From HGM13233 sp900762805 (GTDB taxonomy: Bacteria > Bacillota > Clostridia > Oscillospirales > Ruminococcaceae), in assembly GCA_937993755.1 (NCBI GenBank), contig CALKMA010000013.1, positions 23,644-87,643 on the forward strand: a stretch of DNA of 64,000 nucleotides. The letters are read 5' to 3'. This document shows positions 33,158 through 42,076 of this stretch, in pieces (the stretch's first letter is position 1; each line of letters opens with the position of its first letter). The translations under genes and the position numbers were made by a program. The notes beneath the pieces were generated by a model. It ran no database searches and had not been told where the DNA came from. It worked only from the letters and a program-made list of their open reading frames with translations.

Positions 33158-33823
33158 TCATGCGCCATGACGGCGGCGGCACCATGCATCAAAGCGCCAG
33201 AACAGCTTTTCGGCGCCGGTCAGCCGGTTGATCAGAAGGCCCAGCTCATAGACGGCCACGCCGCTCACGATGTCGGCCAGCACATGCTGCCGGATGAGCA
33301 CCGTTGAGGCAAAGACCAGCGGCGTCAGCACCAGATTGGCGATGCGGAACCAGCGCCCCGGCTTTTTTTCACTGAAGGCCATGCGCAGGCTGCCCCAGCT
33401 TTCGAGGCAGTGGACCGACGGAAACAGGTTGTTGGGCGGGTCAAGGCGGAACAGAAAGGCCATCAGCCAGGTGAAGGGGCCGTTGACTACCGTCTCAGGG
33501 CGGTCGATCGCCGTCGGGAAGGTCACAAAAATAACGAAGCACATCAGCTTGGCGATGAGATCGGCCGCAACATAGCGGAAGCAAAGCTCCCGGCTCTCGC
33601 GGGCAAGCATGATATAGCCTATGATCCACTGCAGATAAGCCAGTACATAAAATACGACAAAGAACGGCACGATCGGCAGCGCGTCGTCGAGCGCCGTGCT
33701 GATGTAGTGATAGCGGCCGTCGTAAAACAGCCGCGCGCCGTAGAAAGCAAACATATTGACAGCCACCACCAGAAAGAGCGGCAGATGAGCATAGGTGGGG
33801 ACCCAGCGTCCGGGGTGCTTCAT
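33158..33823 (-). CDS. PAP2-family membrane phosphatase
   Basis: 221-residue membrane protein of the PAP2 superfamily with six hydrophobic segments. Seen: the second and third active-site motifs, NNLFPSVHCLESW (SxxH with catalytic His) and STVLIRQHVLADIVSG (RxxxxxHxxxD type). It probably dephosphorylates a lipid phosphate, or transfers a headgroup, feeding the lipid operon. Start at 33823: GGAGG lies 5 nt upstream; an ATG at 33835 would contain the ribosome site. First gene of the operon. Confidence 0.88.
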   Translation of the reverse strand: MKHPGRWVPTYAHLPLFLVVAVNMFAFYGARLFYDGRYHYISTALDDALPIVPFFVVFYVLAYLQWIIGYIMLARESRELCFRYVAADLIAKLMCFVIFVTFPTAIDRPETVVNGPFTWLMAFLFRLDPPNNLFPSVHCLESWGSLRMAFSEKKPGRWFRIANLVLTPLVFASTVLIRQHVLADIVSGVAVYELGLLINRLTGAEKLFWRFDAWCRRRHGA

Positions 33824-33867
33824 CAATTCCTCCATGCGGCCCGCGGGCCTGTGTTACGGATATTGTA

Positions 33868-33896
33868 TTTATACCATAAAACGGAGGCGATTTCAA
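33868..33896 (-). promoter_or_regulatory. Promoter of the phospholipid operon
   Basis: On the minus strand TTGAAA (33891-33896), a 17-nt spacer and TATAAA (33868-33873), 45 nt upstream of the PAP2 ATG. Confidence 0.65.
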
Positions 33897-33903
33897 CTGA
33901 AAG

Positions 33904-33929
33904 CCCCCGAAAAGGCAGCTTTTCGGGGG
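33904..33929 (-). terminator. Hairpin terminator upstream of the phospholipid operon
   Basis: 11-bp perfect stem CCCCCGAAAAG/CTTTTCGGGGG (33904-33914 with 33919-33929), loop GCAG. It insulates the lipid promoter from the small gene to the right. Confidence 0.65.
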
Positions 33930-34138
33930 TGAATGTTAGAAATTCGTAAGAATTGGGAAAAAAACGGCGCAAAAGCCGGACAGATGTAGTCCCTGTTCTT
34001 TCCGGCCGCGCAGCTTTCCTTGCCGCCGGGTGATGGAACGGCTTAGAACACACGATATTCTTGTTTAGGAGAGCATAAAGTATGCTCCGCGGCTCTTAAA
34101 GCCAGTCTTTATGATTTCGGAGAACAGACGGCAGTTTG

Positions 34139-34345
34139 CTAAACAAGCTTATTAAAGACGACTGTTTGCTCCTTCATCGATATTTTTCCGACCTCATAGC
34201 CGTATTCCGTCAGCTCCTTCTTGTACCTCAGAAAGGAATGGTCTACCGGTACTCCGGCAATATTCTGCATTTCCGCAAATGTTAGACGGAAGGATGGCTC
34301 TCCTTTGTTTTTCACATATTCCCATAAAGCGTTATATTTGCTCAT
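34139..34345 (-). CDS. Small conserved-looking hypothetical protein
   Basis: 68 residues, with GAAGGAG before the ATG. Seen: SKYNALWEYVKNKGEPSF at the start, then LTFAEMQNIAG and a basic C-terminal part (MKEQTVVFNK). The pattern of an N-terminal Tyr/Trp helix followed by LTFxExxxIxG recalls small Firmicutes and actinobacterial domains of unknown function. The gene is AT-richer than its neighbours, which hints at transfer. No function proposed. A perfect GAGCATA/TATGCTC stem loop lies downstream at 34071-34087. Confidence 0.7.
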   Translation of the reverse strand: MSKYNALWEYVKNKGEPSFRLTFAEMQNIAGVPVDHSFLRYKKELTEYGYEVGKISMKEQTVVFNKLV

Positions 34346-34391
34346 GATGCCTTGCTCCTTCAGGCGCAGCCGCCCCGCGCACAGCGCTCGC

Positions 34392-35186
34392 TTATACCTC
34401 TGCCCCGATCAGCAGGCTGGCGCCGACAGGGCAGACGGCAACGCAGCTGCCGCAGCCGGTGCAGACAGCCTGTTCGATAACGGCGCGGTTGTCGATGATG
34501 GCGATGGCGCCGGCCGGGCAGGCGCGCGCGCATTTGCCGCAGCCGAGACAGCCGTTGGTGCAGGCGCCGCGGGTAAAGACGCCCCTGTCGAGGTTGGCGC
34601 AGCGCACGACCGGCTTGTTTTCGGCCGGCACGATGCGCACCAGCCCCTTGGGACAGGCGGCCGCGCAGACGCCGCAGCCTGTGCAGCGGGCAGGATCGGC
34701 GTGCGCCACGCCGTTTTCAACGAACATGGCGTCAAACTTACAGGCGGCCGCGCAGTCGCCGAGGCCGAGGCAGCCGTATGCGCAGTCGCTCTCGCCGGCG
34801 TACAGCAGATTGGCGGCGGCGCAGCTCTGGATGCCGCGGTAGATATACTTGTCCTTGGTGGCGTCGTAGCTGCCGCGGCAGGTGACGACGGCCGTCATCT
34901 TGGTGATAGGCCCTGCATCGACGCCCATCAGCTCACCCAGCCGGCGGGCCGTCTCCGAGCCGCCCGGCACACAGCGATCGACCGCCGCGCCCTGCGCCAC
35001 GGCCGCCGCGTAATCGGAGCAGCCGGCATAGCCGCAGGCTCCGCAGTTGGCGCCGGGCAGCAGCGCTTCGGCCGCGTCGGCCTTCTCGTCGCTCGGCACA
35101 TCCATAAAGTGCGAGGCCAGCACCAGTATCCCGGCCGACACCAGCCCGATGCCGCCGACAATGCCCACTGCAATCAGAATATCCAT
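34392..35186 (-). CDS. rnfB: Rnf complex subunit B
   Basis: 264-residue iron-sulfur subunit that receives electrons from ferredoxin. N-terminal membrane anchor (about 1-27), then a C-x2-C-x4-C-type cluster (NCGACGYAGCSDYA with a later Cys), then three ferredoxin-like 4Fe-4S motifs visible as CTGCGVCAAACP, CLGCGKCARACP and CTGCGSCVAVCP plus extra cysteines around CAYGCLGLGDCAAAC. Last gene of the rnf operon, 10 nt after rnfA. Confidence 0.95.
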   Translation of the reverse strand: MDILIAVGIVGGIGLVSAGILVLASHFMDVPSDEKADAAEALLPGANCGACGYAGCSDYAAAVAQGAAVDRCVPGGSETARRLGELMGVDAGPITKMTAVVTCRGSYDATKDKYIYRGIQSCAAANLLYAGESDCAYGCLGLGDCAAACKFDAMFVENGVAHADPARCTGCGVCAAACPKGLVRIVPAENKPVVRCANLDRGVFTRGACTNGCLGCGKCARACPAGAIAIIDNRAVIEQAVCTGCGSCVAVCPVGASLLIGAEV

Positions 35187-35196
35187 ACGCCTCTCC

Positions 35197-35787
35197 TTAT
35201 CCGAACAGTTTTTCCGCCACGCCCGCAAAGCCCATAAAGGTCAGCGAGGTGATGGAGGCGGCCACCAGCGTGATGGGCAGCCCCTCAAAGGCCTTGGGCG
35301 GCTGGGCGCGCAGCAGCGCGCGGCGCACGCCGGAGAACAGAACCATGGCCAGCGTAAAGCCAAGGCCGGCGCCGACGCCGCAGACCACCGACTCCAGCAG
35401 CGAATACTGGTTTTGGATGTTAAGCAGCGCCACGCCCAGCACGGCGCAGTTGGTGGTGATGAGCGGCAGATAGATGCCGAGAGCCTTGTAGAGCGTCTTG
35501 AGATACTTTTTCAGAATGATTTCGACCAGCTGCACCAGGGCCGCGATAACGGCGATAAAGCTGAGCGTTTTGAGGTATTCCAGCCCGAAGGGGACCAGCA
35601 GCCAGGTGTAGATGCACCAGGTCGCGGCGCTGGCGATGCCCATGACAAAGACCACCGCGCCGCTCATGCCGAGCGCCGATGACAGCTTTTTGGACACGCC
35701 GAGGAAGGGACAGATACCGAGGAACTTCACCAGCACATAGTTTTCCGACAGGATCATGGTGAACAGGATGACCAGCATTGCTTTCAT
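35197..35787 (-). CDS. rnfA: Rnf complex subunit A
   Basis: 196-residue membrane subunit with six hydrophobic segments, homologous to NqrE. Seen: MILSENYVLVKFLGICPFLGVS at the N-terminus, containing the conserved Cys that helps ligand the intramembrane iron-sulfur centre with RnfE, and LITTNCAVLGVALLN. Starts on an ATGA overlap with rnfE. Confidence 0.96.
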   Translation of the reverse strand: MKAMLVILFTMILSENYVLVKFLGICPFLGVSKKLSSALGMSGAVVFVMGIASAATWCIYTWLLVPFGLEYLKTLSFIAVIAALVQLVEIILKKYLKTLYKALGIYLPLITTNCAVLGVALLNIQNQYSLLESVVCGVGAGLGFTLAMVLFSGVRRALLRAQPPKAFEGLPITLVAASITSLTFMGFAGVAEKLFG

Positions 35788-36446
35788 GTTCTTGCCTCCT
35801 CCCGGCAGCCGCCGCAGTCGGCGCAGTCGCCGCCGCAGTCGGTTGATGGGGCCTTTTTGCCGCGCTTATCCATCAGGAAGGTAGCCAGCGCCATCATGAC
35901 GCCGAACACCAGAAAGCCGCCCGGTGCGCGTGTCAGAATGCCGATGGCGTATTTTTCGGGAAAGATGCGCAGGCCGAACAGCGTGCCGGCGCCGAGCAGC
36001 TCGCGCACGACGCTCATGGAGAGCAGCGCCGCCATAAAGCCCAGCCCGCAGCCGATGCCGTCGAGCATGCTGTCGATCACCGTGTGCTTGCAGGCGTACA
36101 TCTCGGCGCGGCCGAGAATGATGCAGTTGACAACGATGAGCGGCAGATAGACGCCCAGCGCGTCGTAGAGCGACGGCAGGAAGGCCTTCATCAGCATTTC
36201 CAGCGCCGTTACGAAGCCGGCAATCACCGTGATGAAGGCCGGGATGCGGACCTTGTCGGGAATGACCTTGCGCAGCGCCGAAATGGCCATGTTGGAGCCG
36301 ATCAGCACAAAGGTGGCCGCCGCGCCCATGCCGAGCGCCGTGGTGGCCGAGCCGGTCAGCGCCAGCGTCGGGCAGGTGCCGAGGACCAGACGGAAGGTCG
36401 GGTTCTCGTCGAGCATACCGTTTTTGATGATCGTCAGTTTTCCCAT
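35784..36446 (-). CDS. rnfE: Rnf complex subunit E
   Basis: 220-residue membrane subunit homologous to NqrD. Seen: GMLDENPTFRLVLGTCPTLALTGSA (with the conserved Cys) and LPLIVVNCIILGRAEMYA. The C-terminal tail is unusual, with a Cys cluster (TDCGGDCADCGGCREEA) that could bind a metal. Overlaps rnfG by 13 nt. Confidence 0.95.
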   Translation of the reverse strand: MGKLTIIKNGMLDENPTFRLVLGTCPTLALTGSATTALGMGAAATFVLIGSNMAISALRKVIPDKVRIPAFITVIAGFVTALEMLMKAFLPSLYDALGVYLPLIVVNCIILGRAEMYACKHTVIDSMLDGIGCGLGFMAALLSMSVVRELLGAGTLFGLRIFPEKYAIGILTRAPGGFLVFGVMMALATFLMDKRGKKAPSTDCGGDCADCGGCREEART

Positions 36447-36958
36447 GATTTCACCGCCTTATAGGCTGCAAAGGCAAGATCGACAGCCTGCCGCAGCGCG
36501 TTGCTCGAATAGGTGGCGCCGGCTACGGCGTCCACCGAAAAGGCGTCGGCCGAAAGGCCGGCAAACCGGTCGAGATAGCTCTTTTCGAAGGCCCTTGTGC
36601 CGATGCCGGCATCCTCCGAGTGAGTGCCCACCGACAGGGCGATGATGCGCCCGTCGGCATCCAGCCCAACGGTGACGTTTACGTCGCCGTTGTTGCCGCG
36701 GCCGGTCGCCTCGATGATATAGCCGCTGCCGCCGGTGTCGGCAAAGACCGACTGCACGCCCTCGATCTCGCAGGGCAGCTCGGTGAAGTCCTGCGCGTCG
36801 GGCAGCAGCTGCCGGCGGGTGTGCTCGGCAGTCTCTTTTTCATTCTGTTCGATAATGGGGGCAGTCAGGCCGTTGGTGAGGGCCAGCAGCCCCGCCACAA
36901 AGGCGCATATCAGCGTCAGCACCACGATGGGGCGCATATATTCGCCGGCTTTATTCAT
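36434..36958 (-). CDS. rnfG: Rnf complex subunit G
   Basis: 174-residue flavoprotein subunit with one N-terminal membrane helix and an extracytoplasmic FMN-binding domain. The covalent FMN attachment region reads VAGATYSSNAL, with the usual Ser/Thr-Gly-Ala-Thr replaced by Ala-Gly-Ala-Thr; the flavinylated Thr is kept. Start at 36958 from GGAGG 8 nt upstream; a GTG at 36967 is closer to that site. Overlaps rnfD by 8 nt. Confidence 0.93.
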   Translation of the reverse strand: MNKAGEYMRPIVVLTLICAFVAGLLALTNGLTAPIIEQNEKETAEHTRRQLLPDAQDFTELPCEIEGVQSVFADTGGSGYIIEATGRGNNGDVNVTVGLDADGRIIALSVGTHSEDAGIGTRAFEKSYLDRFAGLSADAFSVDAVAGATYSSNALRQAVDLAFAAYKAVKSWEN

Positions 36959-37871
36959 GGGCTTCACCTCCGAACGGTTTTTTGCGGCTCAGCTCGTTGA
37001 TATAGGGGACCAGCAGGTTCATCAGCAGGATGGCGAACGAGACGCCCTCGGCCAGATTGCCGCACAGCCTGATGAGGGCTGTCAGCGCCCCGCAGCCGAC
37101 GCCGTAGACGGCCTTGCCGAGGTTGCTGTAGGGGGAGGTGACATAGTCAGTCGCCATAAAAATGGCGCCCAGCAGCAAGCCGCCCGACAGGATGCTTTCA
37201 AGCGGATGGCTGCCGGCGATCGCCGTCAGGATAAAGACGGTGCCGACGAAGCAGCCGGGAATGATCGGATTGATGACCCGCCGCAGCCACAGATAGACAA
37301 AGCCGGCCAGCAGCGCCGCGGCGCAGGTCTCGCCCATCACACCGCCGCAGCGGCCGAGGAACAGGTCGAGCAGGCCGGGCTCTCCGCCCGCCTTGATGAC
37401 GGCCAGCGGCGTGGCCGAGGCCACGGCATCGACCGGGTAGCTGTACTGCGACATGGCGGGGAAGCTGATCATCATCACCACGCGGCCGACGAGCGCCGGA
37501 TTAGCGAAGTTGCAGCCCAGCCCGCCGAACAGCTGCTTGACGATGATGATAGCGACAAAGGCGCCGACCGTTACCTGCCACAGCGGGATGGCCGCCGGCA
37601 GATTGAGCGCCAGCAGCAGCCCTGTGACGACGGCCGACAGGTCGGACACCGGCACCCGTTTTTTCATCATGAGGCACCAGAGGCTTTCAAAGGCGACGCA
37701 GGAGGCGATGGAAACAGCCATCACCAGCAGCGTGCGCGCCCCGAACCAGACGGCGCTCATGACAGCGGCGGGCGTCAGCGCGATCAGCACGTCGAGCATG
37801 ATGCGCGTGATCGACATCTCGGAGTGGAGATGAGGCGCCGCCGATACCTGAAACAGCTTTTCCGTGTTCAT
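36951..37871 (-). CDS. rnfD: Rnf complex subunit D
   Basis: 306-residue membrane subunit homologous to NqrB, about nine hydrophobic segments. Seen: SAAPHLHSEMSITRIMLDVL at the start, GGLGCNFANPALVGR, and VASATPLAVIK, the covalent-FMN site where SGAT is usual but the modified Thr is kept. Starts on an ATGA overlap with rnfC. Confidence 0.95.
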   Translation of the reverse strand: MNTEKLFQVSAAPHLHSEMSITRIMLDVLIALTPAAVMSAVWFGARTLLVMAVSIASCVAFESLWCLMMKKRVPVSDLSAVVTGLLLALNLPAAIPLWQVTVGAFVAIIIVKQLFGGLGCNFANPALVGRVVMMISFPAMSQYSYPVDAVASATPLAVIKAGGEPGLLDLFLGRCGGVMGETCAAALLAGFVYLWLRRVINPIIPGCFVGTVFILTAIAGSHPLESILSGGLLLGAIFMATDYVTSPYSNLGKAVYGVGCGALTALIRLCGNLAEGVSFAILLMNLLVPYINELSRKKPFGGEAHE

Positions 37872-39184
37872 TTCTTTCCCGCCTTTCTCAGCTCGATCTT
37901 GGCCATCTTCATGCGCTGCGTCAGCGGGCGCTTGGCCGGGCAGACATAGGAGCAGCAGCCGCATTCGACGCAGGCGCTCACCCCCAGCCGGCCGGCCAGC
38001 GCCAGATCCCCGCGGTCGAAGGCCGCCGCGATCTCGACGGGCGACAGACGCATGGGGCAGCCGTGTACGCAGCGGCCGCAGTGGATGCACGGCTCGATGG
38101 TCAGCTCGCGCATCTCGGCCGAGGTCAGGGCCAGAATGGCGTTGGTGCTTTTCAGGATGGGGAAATCATCGGTATAAAGGGAGTTGCCCATCATGGGGCC
38201 GCCCATGATCAGCTCGCGGCATTCGGCGGCGTAGCCGCCGCAGCTTTCGATGAGGTCGCGCACCTTGATGCCGACCGGCACGCTGTAGTTGCCGGGCTTT
38301 CGGACGGCGCTCCCATCGACCGTCAGACGGCGGCGCACCAGCGGCATGCCGGTTCTGAGATATTTACTGATAAAGGACAGCGAGGTGACGTTGACCACGA
38401 TGCAGCCGACGTCGCTCGGCAGCTTGCCGATGGGCACGGCGCGGCCGACGGTGTTGGCGATCAGCATTTTTTCGGCGCCCTGCGGATAGCGCGAGCTGAG
38501 CTTCTGTACCCGCACGCCGGGCAGACAGGCCGTTTTCTGCTGCATCAGCCGGATGGCGCGCGGCTTGTTGCTCTCAATGGCCAGCACGCCGTTGGGAATG
38601 GAGAGGAATTTCATGACGAGCGCCAGCCCCTCAATGACGTCATCGGGCGATTCCATCATTTCGCGGTAATCGCTGGTTATGTACGGCTCGCACTCGGCCG
38701 CGTTGACGATGAGAGTATCAATCCGGCGGTCCTTGGGCGGACTGAGTTTGACATGCATGGGAAAGCCTGCCCCGCCGAGGCCGACAAGCCCGCTGGCCGC
38801 CACGGCGGCCACCAGCTCGTCCCGCGTCGTGACGGCGGGCGGCGCGAGCGAGGGGTCGGGCGTGTTCTTCCCGTCGCTGCGGATAACGACGGCCTGCTTG
38901 TACTGGCCGTCGGCAAACAGCACGCGGTCGAGTTTTTCGACGGTGCCGCTGACGCTTGCGTGGATGTTGGCGCTGACAAAGCTGGCCGCGCGGCCGATCA
39001 GCGTACCGACATAGACCTGCTGCCCCTTTTCGACGACGGGCAGCGCCGGCGCGCCGATGTGCATGGCCAGTGGGATGGTGACCGTTTCGCCGGCCGGCAG
39101 CGTCACCGTTTCACATTCCGCCGTGTTTTTGCGGTGGTCAAGCCGGATGCCCCGTATCGACCCCGTTTTCCGATATTCCCTCAC
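37868..39184 (-). CDS. rnfC: Rnf complex subunit C
   Basis: 438-residue NADH-oxidising/reducing subunit. Seen: a barrel-sandwich N-terminus (VTIPLAMHIGAPALPVVEKG), the NADH/FMN site GLGGAGFPMHVKL, and two 4Fe-4S motifs, CIHCGRCVHGCPMRL and CVECGCCSYVCPAKRP. The start codon is GTG at 39184, with AAAGGA upstream inside the end of the glutaredoxin-like gene (4-nt gap). Together with D, G, E, A and B it couples ferredoxin:NAD+ electron flow to Na+ or H+ export. Confidence 0.96.
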   Translation of the reverse strand: MREYRKTGSIRGIRLDHRKNTAECETVTLPAGETVTIPLAMHIGAPALPVVEKGQQVYVGTLIGRAASFVSANIHASVSGTVEKLDRVLFADGQYKQAVVIRSDGKNTPDPSLAPPAVTTRDELVAAVAASGLVGLGGAGFPMHVKLSPPKDRRIDTLIVNAAECEPYITSDYREMMESPDDVIEGLALVMKFLSIPNGVLAIESNKPRAIRLMQQKTACLPGVRVQKLSSRYPQGAEKMLIANTVGRAVPIGKLPSDVGCIVVNVTSLSFISKYLRTGMPLVRRRLTVDGSAVRKPGNYSVPVGIKVRDLIESCGGYAAECRELIMGGPMMGNSLYTDDFPILKSTNAILALTSAEMRELTIEPCIHCGRCVHGCPMRLSPVEIAAAFDRGDLALAGRLGVSACVECGCCSYVCPAKRPLTQRMKMAKIELRKAGKK

Positions 39185-39188
39185 GAGA

Positions 39189-39458
39189 TCAGTCCTTTCT
39201 GCCGGCGGCCTGCCGCAGGAGCTGTTCCACCTGCTGTCGGGTCACCGCGCCTTCGTGCAGCTTTTCACTGCCGATAAAATAGCTCGGCACATAATAGTAA
39301 TCGTAGCGGTCGGCCAGCGCGGGCTGCTCCAGCTCGTCGATCACCTCCACGGGCACGGCGGCCAGTGCGGGGTCGTCGGCCGTCAGCTCCTGCTGCCACG
39401 CCAGCGCGCGGCGGCAGTAAGGGCAGTTTCTCTGAACGAAAATTGTCAATTTCTCCAT
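39189..39458 (-). CDS. Glutaredoxin-like thiol protein at the head of the rnf operon
   Basis: 89-residue thioredoxin-fold protein with the dithiol active site NCPYC near residues 11-15 and the cis-Pro region YVPSYFIG. First gene of the rnf cluster, 4 nt before rnfC, which suggests joint expression. The partner is unknown; a role in redox control or maturation of Rnf is only an inference. Confidence 0.88.
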   Translation of the reverse strand: MEKLTIFVQRNCPYCRRALAWQQELTADDPALAAVPVEVIDELEQPALADRYDYYYVPSYFIGSEKLHEGAVTRQQVEQLLRQAAGRKD

Positions 39459-39598
39459 AAAATTGCTCCTTTGCTAATGTGTATTGTACACAATTTCAAA
39501 CAACATTGCAACTGTCAAATGCCGTTTTTCGCTCTTTTCTTTTGCCGGAATTATGGTAAAATAGGAATCAGGACACCAAGCGTTTGAAAGGAGCTACC

Positions 39599-40840
39599 AT
39601 GTTTTTCAGAAAACCCAAAAAAGTGGCGCTGGCGCTGGCCGGCGGCGGAGCGCGCGGCGCCTATCACATCGGCGTCTGGCGGGCGTTGCGGGAGCTGGGC
39701 GTCAGGTTCGACATCGTTACCGGCACCTCGGTTGGCGCACTGACCGGCGCTATCATCGCGCAGGGCGATTACGAAACGGCGGCTGAGACCTTTGGCAATA
39801 TCAAGAATTCCGACGTTATGGAGCTGCCCGACAATCTCGACGAGCTGGGCGGCTTTGTGAAATTCGTAGCCAAAAACGGCGGCGTCGATACCACGCCGCT
39901 GGCCGAGCTGCTTGAACGGTGCGTCAGCGAGCAGAAGGTGCGCAGCAGCGGCGTCGATTTCGGCCTTGTTATCGTGCGCCGCAGCGATATGTATCCCATC
40001 GAGGCCACGCTGGACACCATCCCGGAGGGCGAGCTGCTGAAATATATGCTGGCCTCAGCCTCTATCTTCCCCTTTTTCGCCTCGCCGGACATCGACGGTG
40101 AAAAGTATATCGACGGCGGTATGTTCAACAATCTGCCGGTCGGGCTGGCCGACGATATGGGCGCCGACGAGGTTATCGCCGTGGATCTGGAGGCCCTCGG
40201 TGTCGAAAAGGCCTACAACGGCGGCCTGCCGGTGCGCTTCATCCGCCCGTCCTGGCCGCTGGGCAGCATCATTGATTTTGACGCCGCCACGGCCAGACGC
40301 AATATGCAGCTCGGCTATCTCGACTGCCTCAAGGCCTACCGTGAGCTGGATGGCGTCAAATATGCCGTTAATAAGGGCGATTATGCCAAAGCGGCCGCCG
40401 GTACGCTGGTCGAGGATGCCACGGCGCTCATCCAGCTGCTGCCCCCGCTGACGGCGCGCGCCATATTCGGCGATCTGGCGCACGATTACGATGCCCACCG
40501 CGGCCCCCGCCGCATGCTGATGGCACTGGCCGAATGCGCCGCCGAGGTCATGGAGCTTGACCCGCTCATCGTCTATTCGCTGGAGCAGCTTGACCGCGCC
40601 ATCCTTGCCGCCTACCATGAGAGCACGCCGCTTGCCATCAGCATCAGCGCCAAGTCCATCACGGCCGACGTCAACCGCCGCAGCGCCGCCGTTTCGATGG
40701 TGCGCGCGATGGAGAGCGGCAAGAATTCGGTCGAGCTGACGGTGCTGGGCATGGCGCGGCACACGGCCTGCGCCGGCGCGGCCTACATCTGCGCGCTGCT
40801 GGCTCGCGAAAAGGCGCTTGAGACGGGTGCGGACGCTTGA
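39599..40840 (+). CDS. Patatin-like phospholipase
   Basis: 413-residue cytoplasmic patatin-family lipase. Seen: oxyanion loop LAGGGARGAYHIGVWRAL, nucleophile GTSVGALTGA (Ser) and the dyad Asp in YIDGGMFNNLPVGLADDMG. A C-terminal extension of about 180 residues is not recognised and could bind lipid or regulate. ATG at 39599 with GAAAGGAG; single gene divergent from the rnf operon. No signal peptide. Confidence 0.92.
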   Translation: MFFRKPKKVALALAGGGARGAYHIGVWRALRELGVRFDIVTGTSVGALTGAIIAQGDYETAAETFGNIKNSDVMELPDNLDELGGFVKFVAKNGGVDTTPLAELLERCVSEQKVRSSGVDFGLVIVRRSDMYPIEATLDTIPEGELLKYMLASASIFPFFASPDIDGEKYIDGGMFNNLPVGLADDMGADEVIAVDLEALGVEKAYNGGLPVRFIRPSWPLGSIIDFDAATARRNMQLGYLDCLKAYRELDGVKYAVNKGDYAKAAAGTLVEDATALIQLLPPLTARAIFGDLAHDYDAHRGPRRMLMALAECAAEVMELDPLIVYSLEQLDRAILAAYHESTPLAISISAKSITADVNRRSAAVSMVRAMESGKNSVELTVLGMARHTACAGAAYICALLAREKALETGADA

Positions 40841-40865
40841 TTTTATGCGCAGATGTTGCTATAAT
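40837..40865 (+). promoter_or_regulatory. Promoter of fba
   Basis: TTGATT (40837-40842), a 17-nt spacer and consensus TATAAT (40860-40865). The -35 overlaps the stop codon of the patatin gene. Confidence 0.75.
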
Positions 40866-40902
40866 AAAATCGTTACAATAACAAGAAAGGATCATTTTAA
40901 TT

Positions 40903-41865
40903 ATGCCACTTGTAACCTCTACCGAAATGTTCAAAAAGGCGTATGACGGCGGCTATGCCATCGGCGCTTTCAACGTCAACAACATGGAGATCGTTCAGGG
41001 CATCACCGAGGCCTGCCGCGAGGAAAAGGCCCCTGTCATCCTGCAGGTCTCCAAGGGCGCCCGCGCCTATGCCAACCACACCTACCTGCTCAAGCTGGTC
41101 GAGGCGGCCGTCATCGAATGCCCGGAGATCCCCATCGTGCTGCACCTTGATCACGGCCCCGATTTCGAGACCTGCAAGAGCTGCATCGACGGCGGCTTCA
41201 CCTCTGTCATGATCGACGGCTCGGCTCACAGCTTTGAGGATAATATCGAGCTGACCCGCAAGGTCGTAGAGTATGCCCATGCCCACGGCGTCGTTGTGGA
41301 GGGCGAGCTGGGAACGCTGGCCGGCATCGAGGACGAGGTCAGCCATGCCGTCGGCTCCTACACCCGCCCGGAGGAGGTCGAGGAATTCGTCACCAAGACC
41401 GGCGTCGATTCGCTGGCCATCGCCATCGGCACCAGCCACGGCGCTTACAAGTTCAAGCCGGAGCAGTGTACCCGCAATGCCGACGGCATCCTTGTCCCGC
41501 CGGCGCTGCGCTTCGACATTCTGGAGGAAGTCTCCCGCCGTCTGCCCGGCTTCCCCATCGTGCTTCACGGCTCTTCCTCCGTGCCGCAGAACTATGTCAA
41601 GATGATCAATGAGAACGGCGGCAAGATGCCCAACGCCATCGGCGTGCCGGAGGAGCAGCTGCGTGAGGCCTCCAAGCTGGCCGTCTGCAAGATCAACATT
41701 GATTCCGACCTGCGTCTGGCCATGACCGGCACCATCCGTCAGTTCTTCAATGAGCATCCCGACAAGTTTGATCCGCGCGAGTACCTCAAGCCCGCCCGCG
41801 CCAACATCAAGGAGCTTGTCCGCCACAAGCTGGTCGATGTGCTCGGCTGCGCCGGCAAGGCGTAA
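40903..41865 (+). CDS. fba: Class II fructose-1,6-bisphosphate aldolase
   Basis: 320-residue zinc aldolase of glycolysis and gluconeogenesis. Seen: AIGAFNVNNMEIVQGI, the zinc His pair in HLDHGPDFE, VVEGELGTLAG, GTSHGAYKFKP and VLHGSSSVP (zinc His and phosphate loop), and INIDSDLRLA. Length and motifs match the class IIB group of Firmicutes. Strong own promoter and AAGAAAGGA ribosome site. A terminator follows at 41925. Confidence 0.97.
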   Translation: MPLVTSTEMFKKAYDGGYAIGAFNVNNMEIVQGITEACREEKAPVILQVSKGARAYANHTYLLKLVEAAVIECPEIPIVLHLDHGPDFETCKSCIDGGFTSVMIDGSAHSFEDNIELTRKVVEYAHAHGVVVEGELGTLAGIEDEVSHAVGSYTRPEEVEEFVTKTGVDSLAIAIGTSHGAYKFKPEQCTRNADGILVPPALRFDILEEVSRRLPGFPIVLHGSSSVPQNYVKMINENGGKMPNAIGVPEEQLREASKLAVCKINIDSDLRLAMTGTIRQFFNEHPDKFDPREYLKPARANIKELVRHKLVDVLGCAGKA

Positions 41866-41924
41866 GCAGCGCACAGCAGCCGGCTGAAGGGCCGGCGGCG
41901 CCGACAAATCGACAGTATTACCAT

Positions 41925-41957
41925 AAGCCCCGACGGCCGCACAGGCCGTCGGGGCTT
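41925..41957. terminator. Terminator after fba
   Basis: 14-bp perfect stem (41925-41938 with 41944-41957), loop GCACA, in the convergent gap before the minus-strand zinc-ribbon gene. Confidence 0.8.
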
Positions 41958-42076
41958 GTTGATATGCTGGGGAGCATGTTATGAAAAGAATATGGGTGCC
42001 GCGAGCGGGGGTTTCCCGCACGGCCGCGCTTGGGAGCGGACCCTGCCGCCGTGCCGGGGATATCTGCCTGGGGCTT

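Noticed and set aside
34071..34087. GAGCATA-AAG-TATGCTC stem loop as an attachment site
   Set aside because: Single copy, no integrase nearby; more likely an mRNA 3' hairpin of the small gene.
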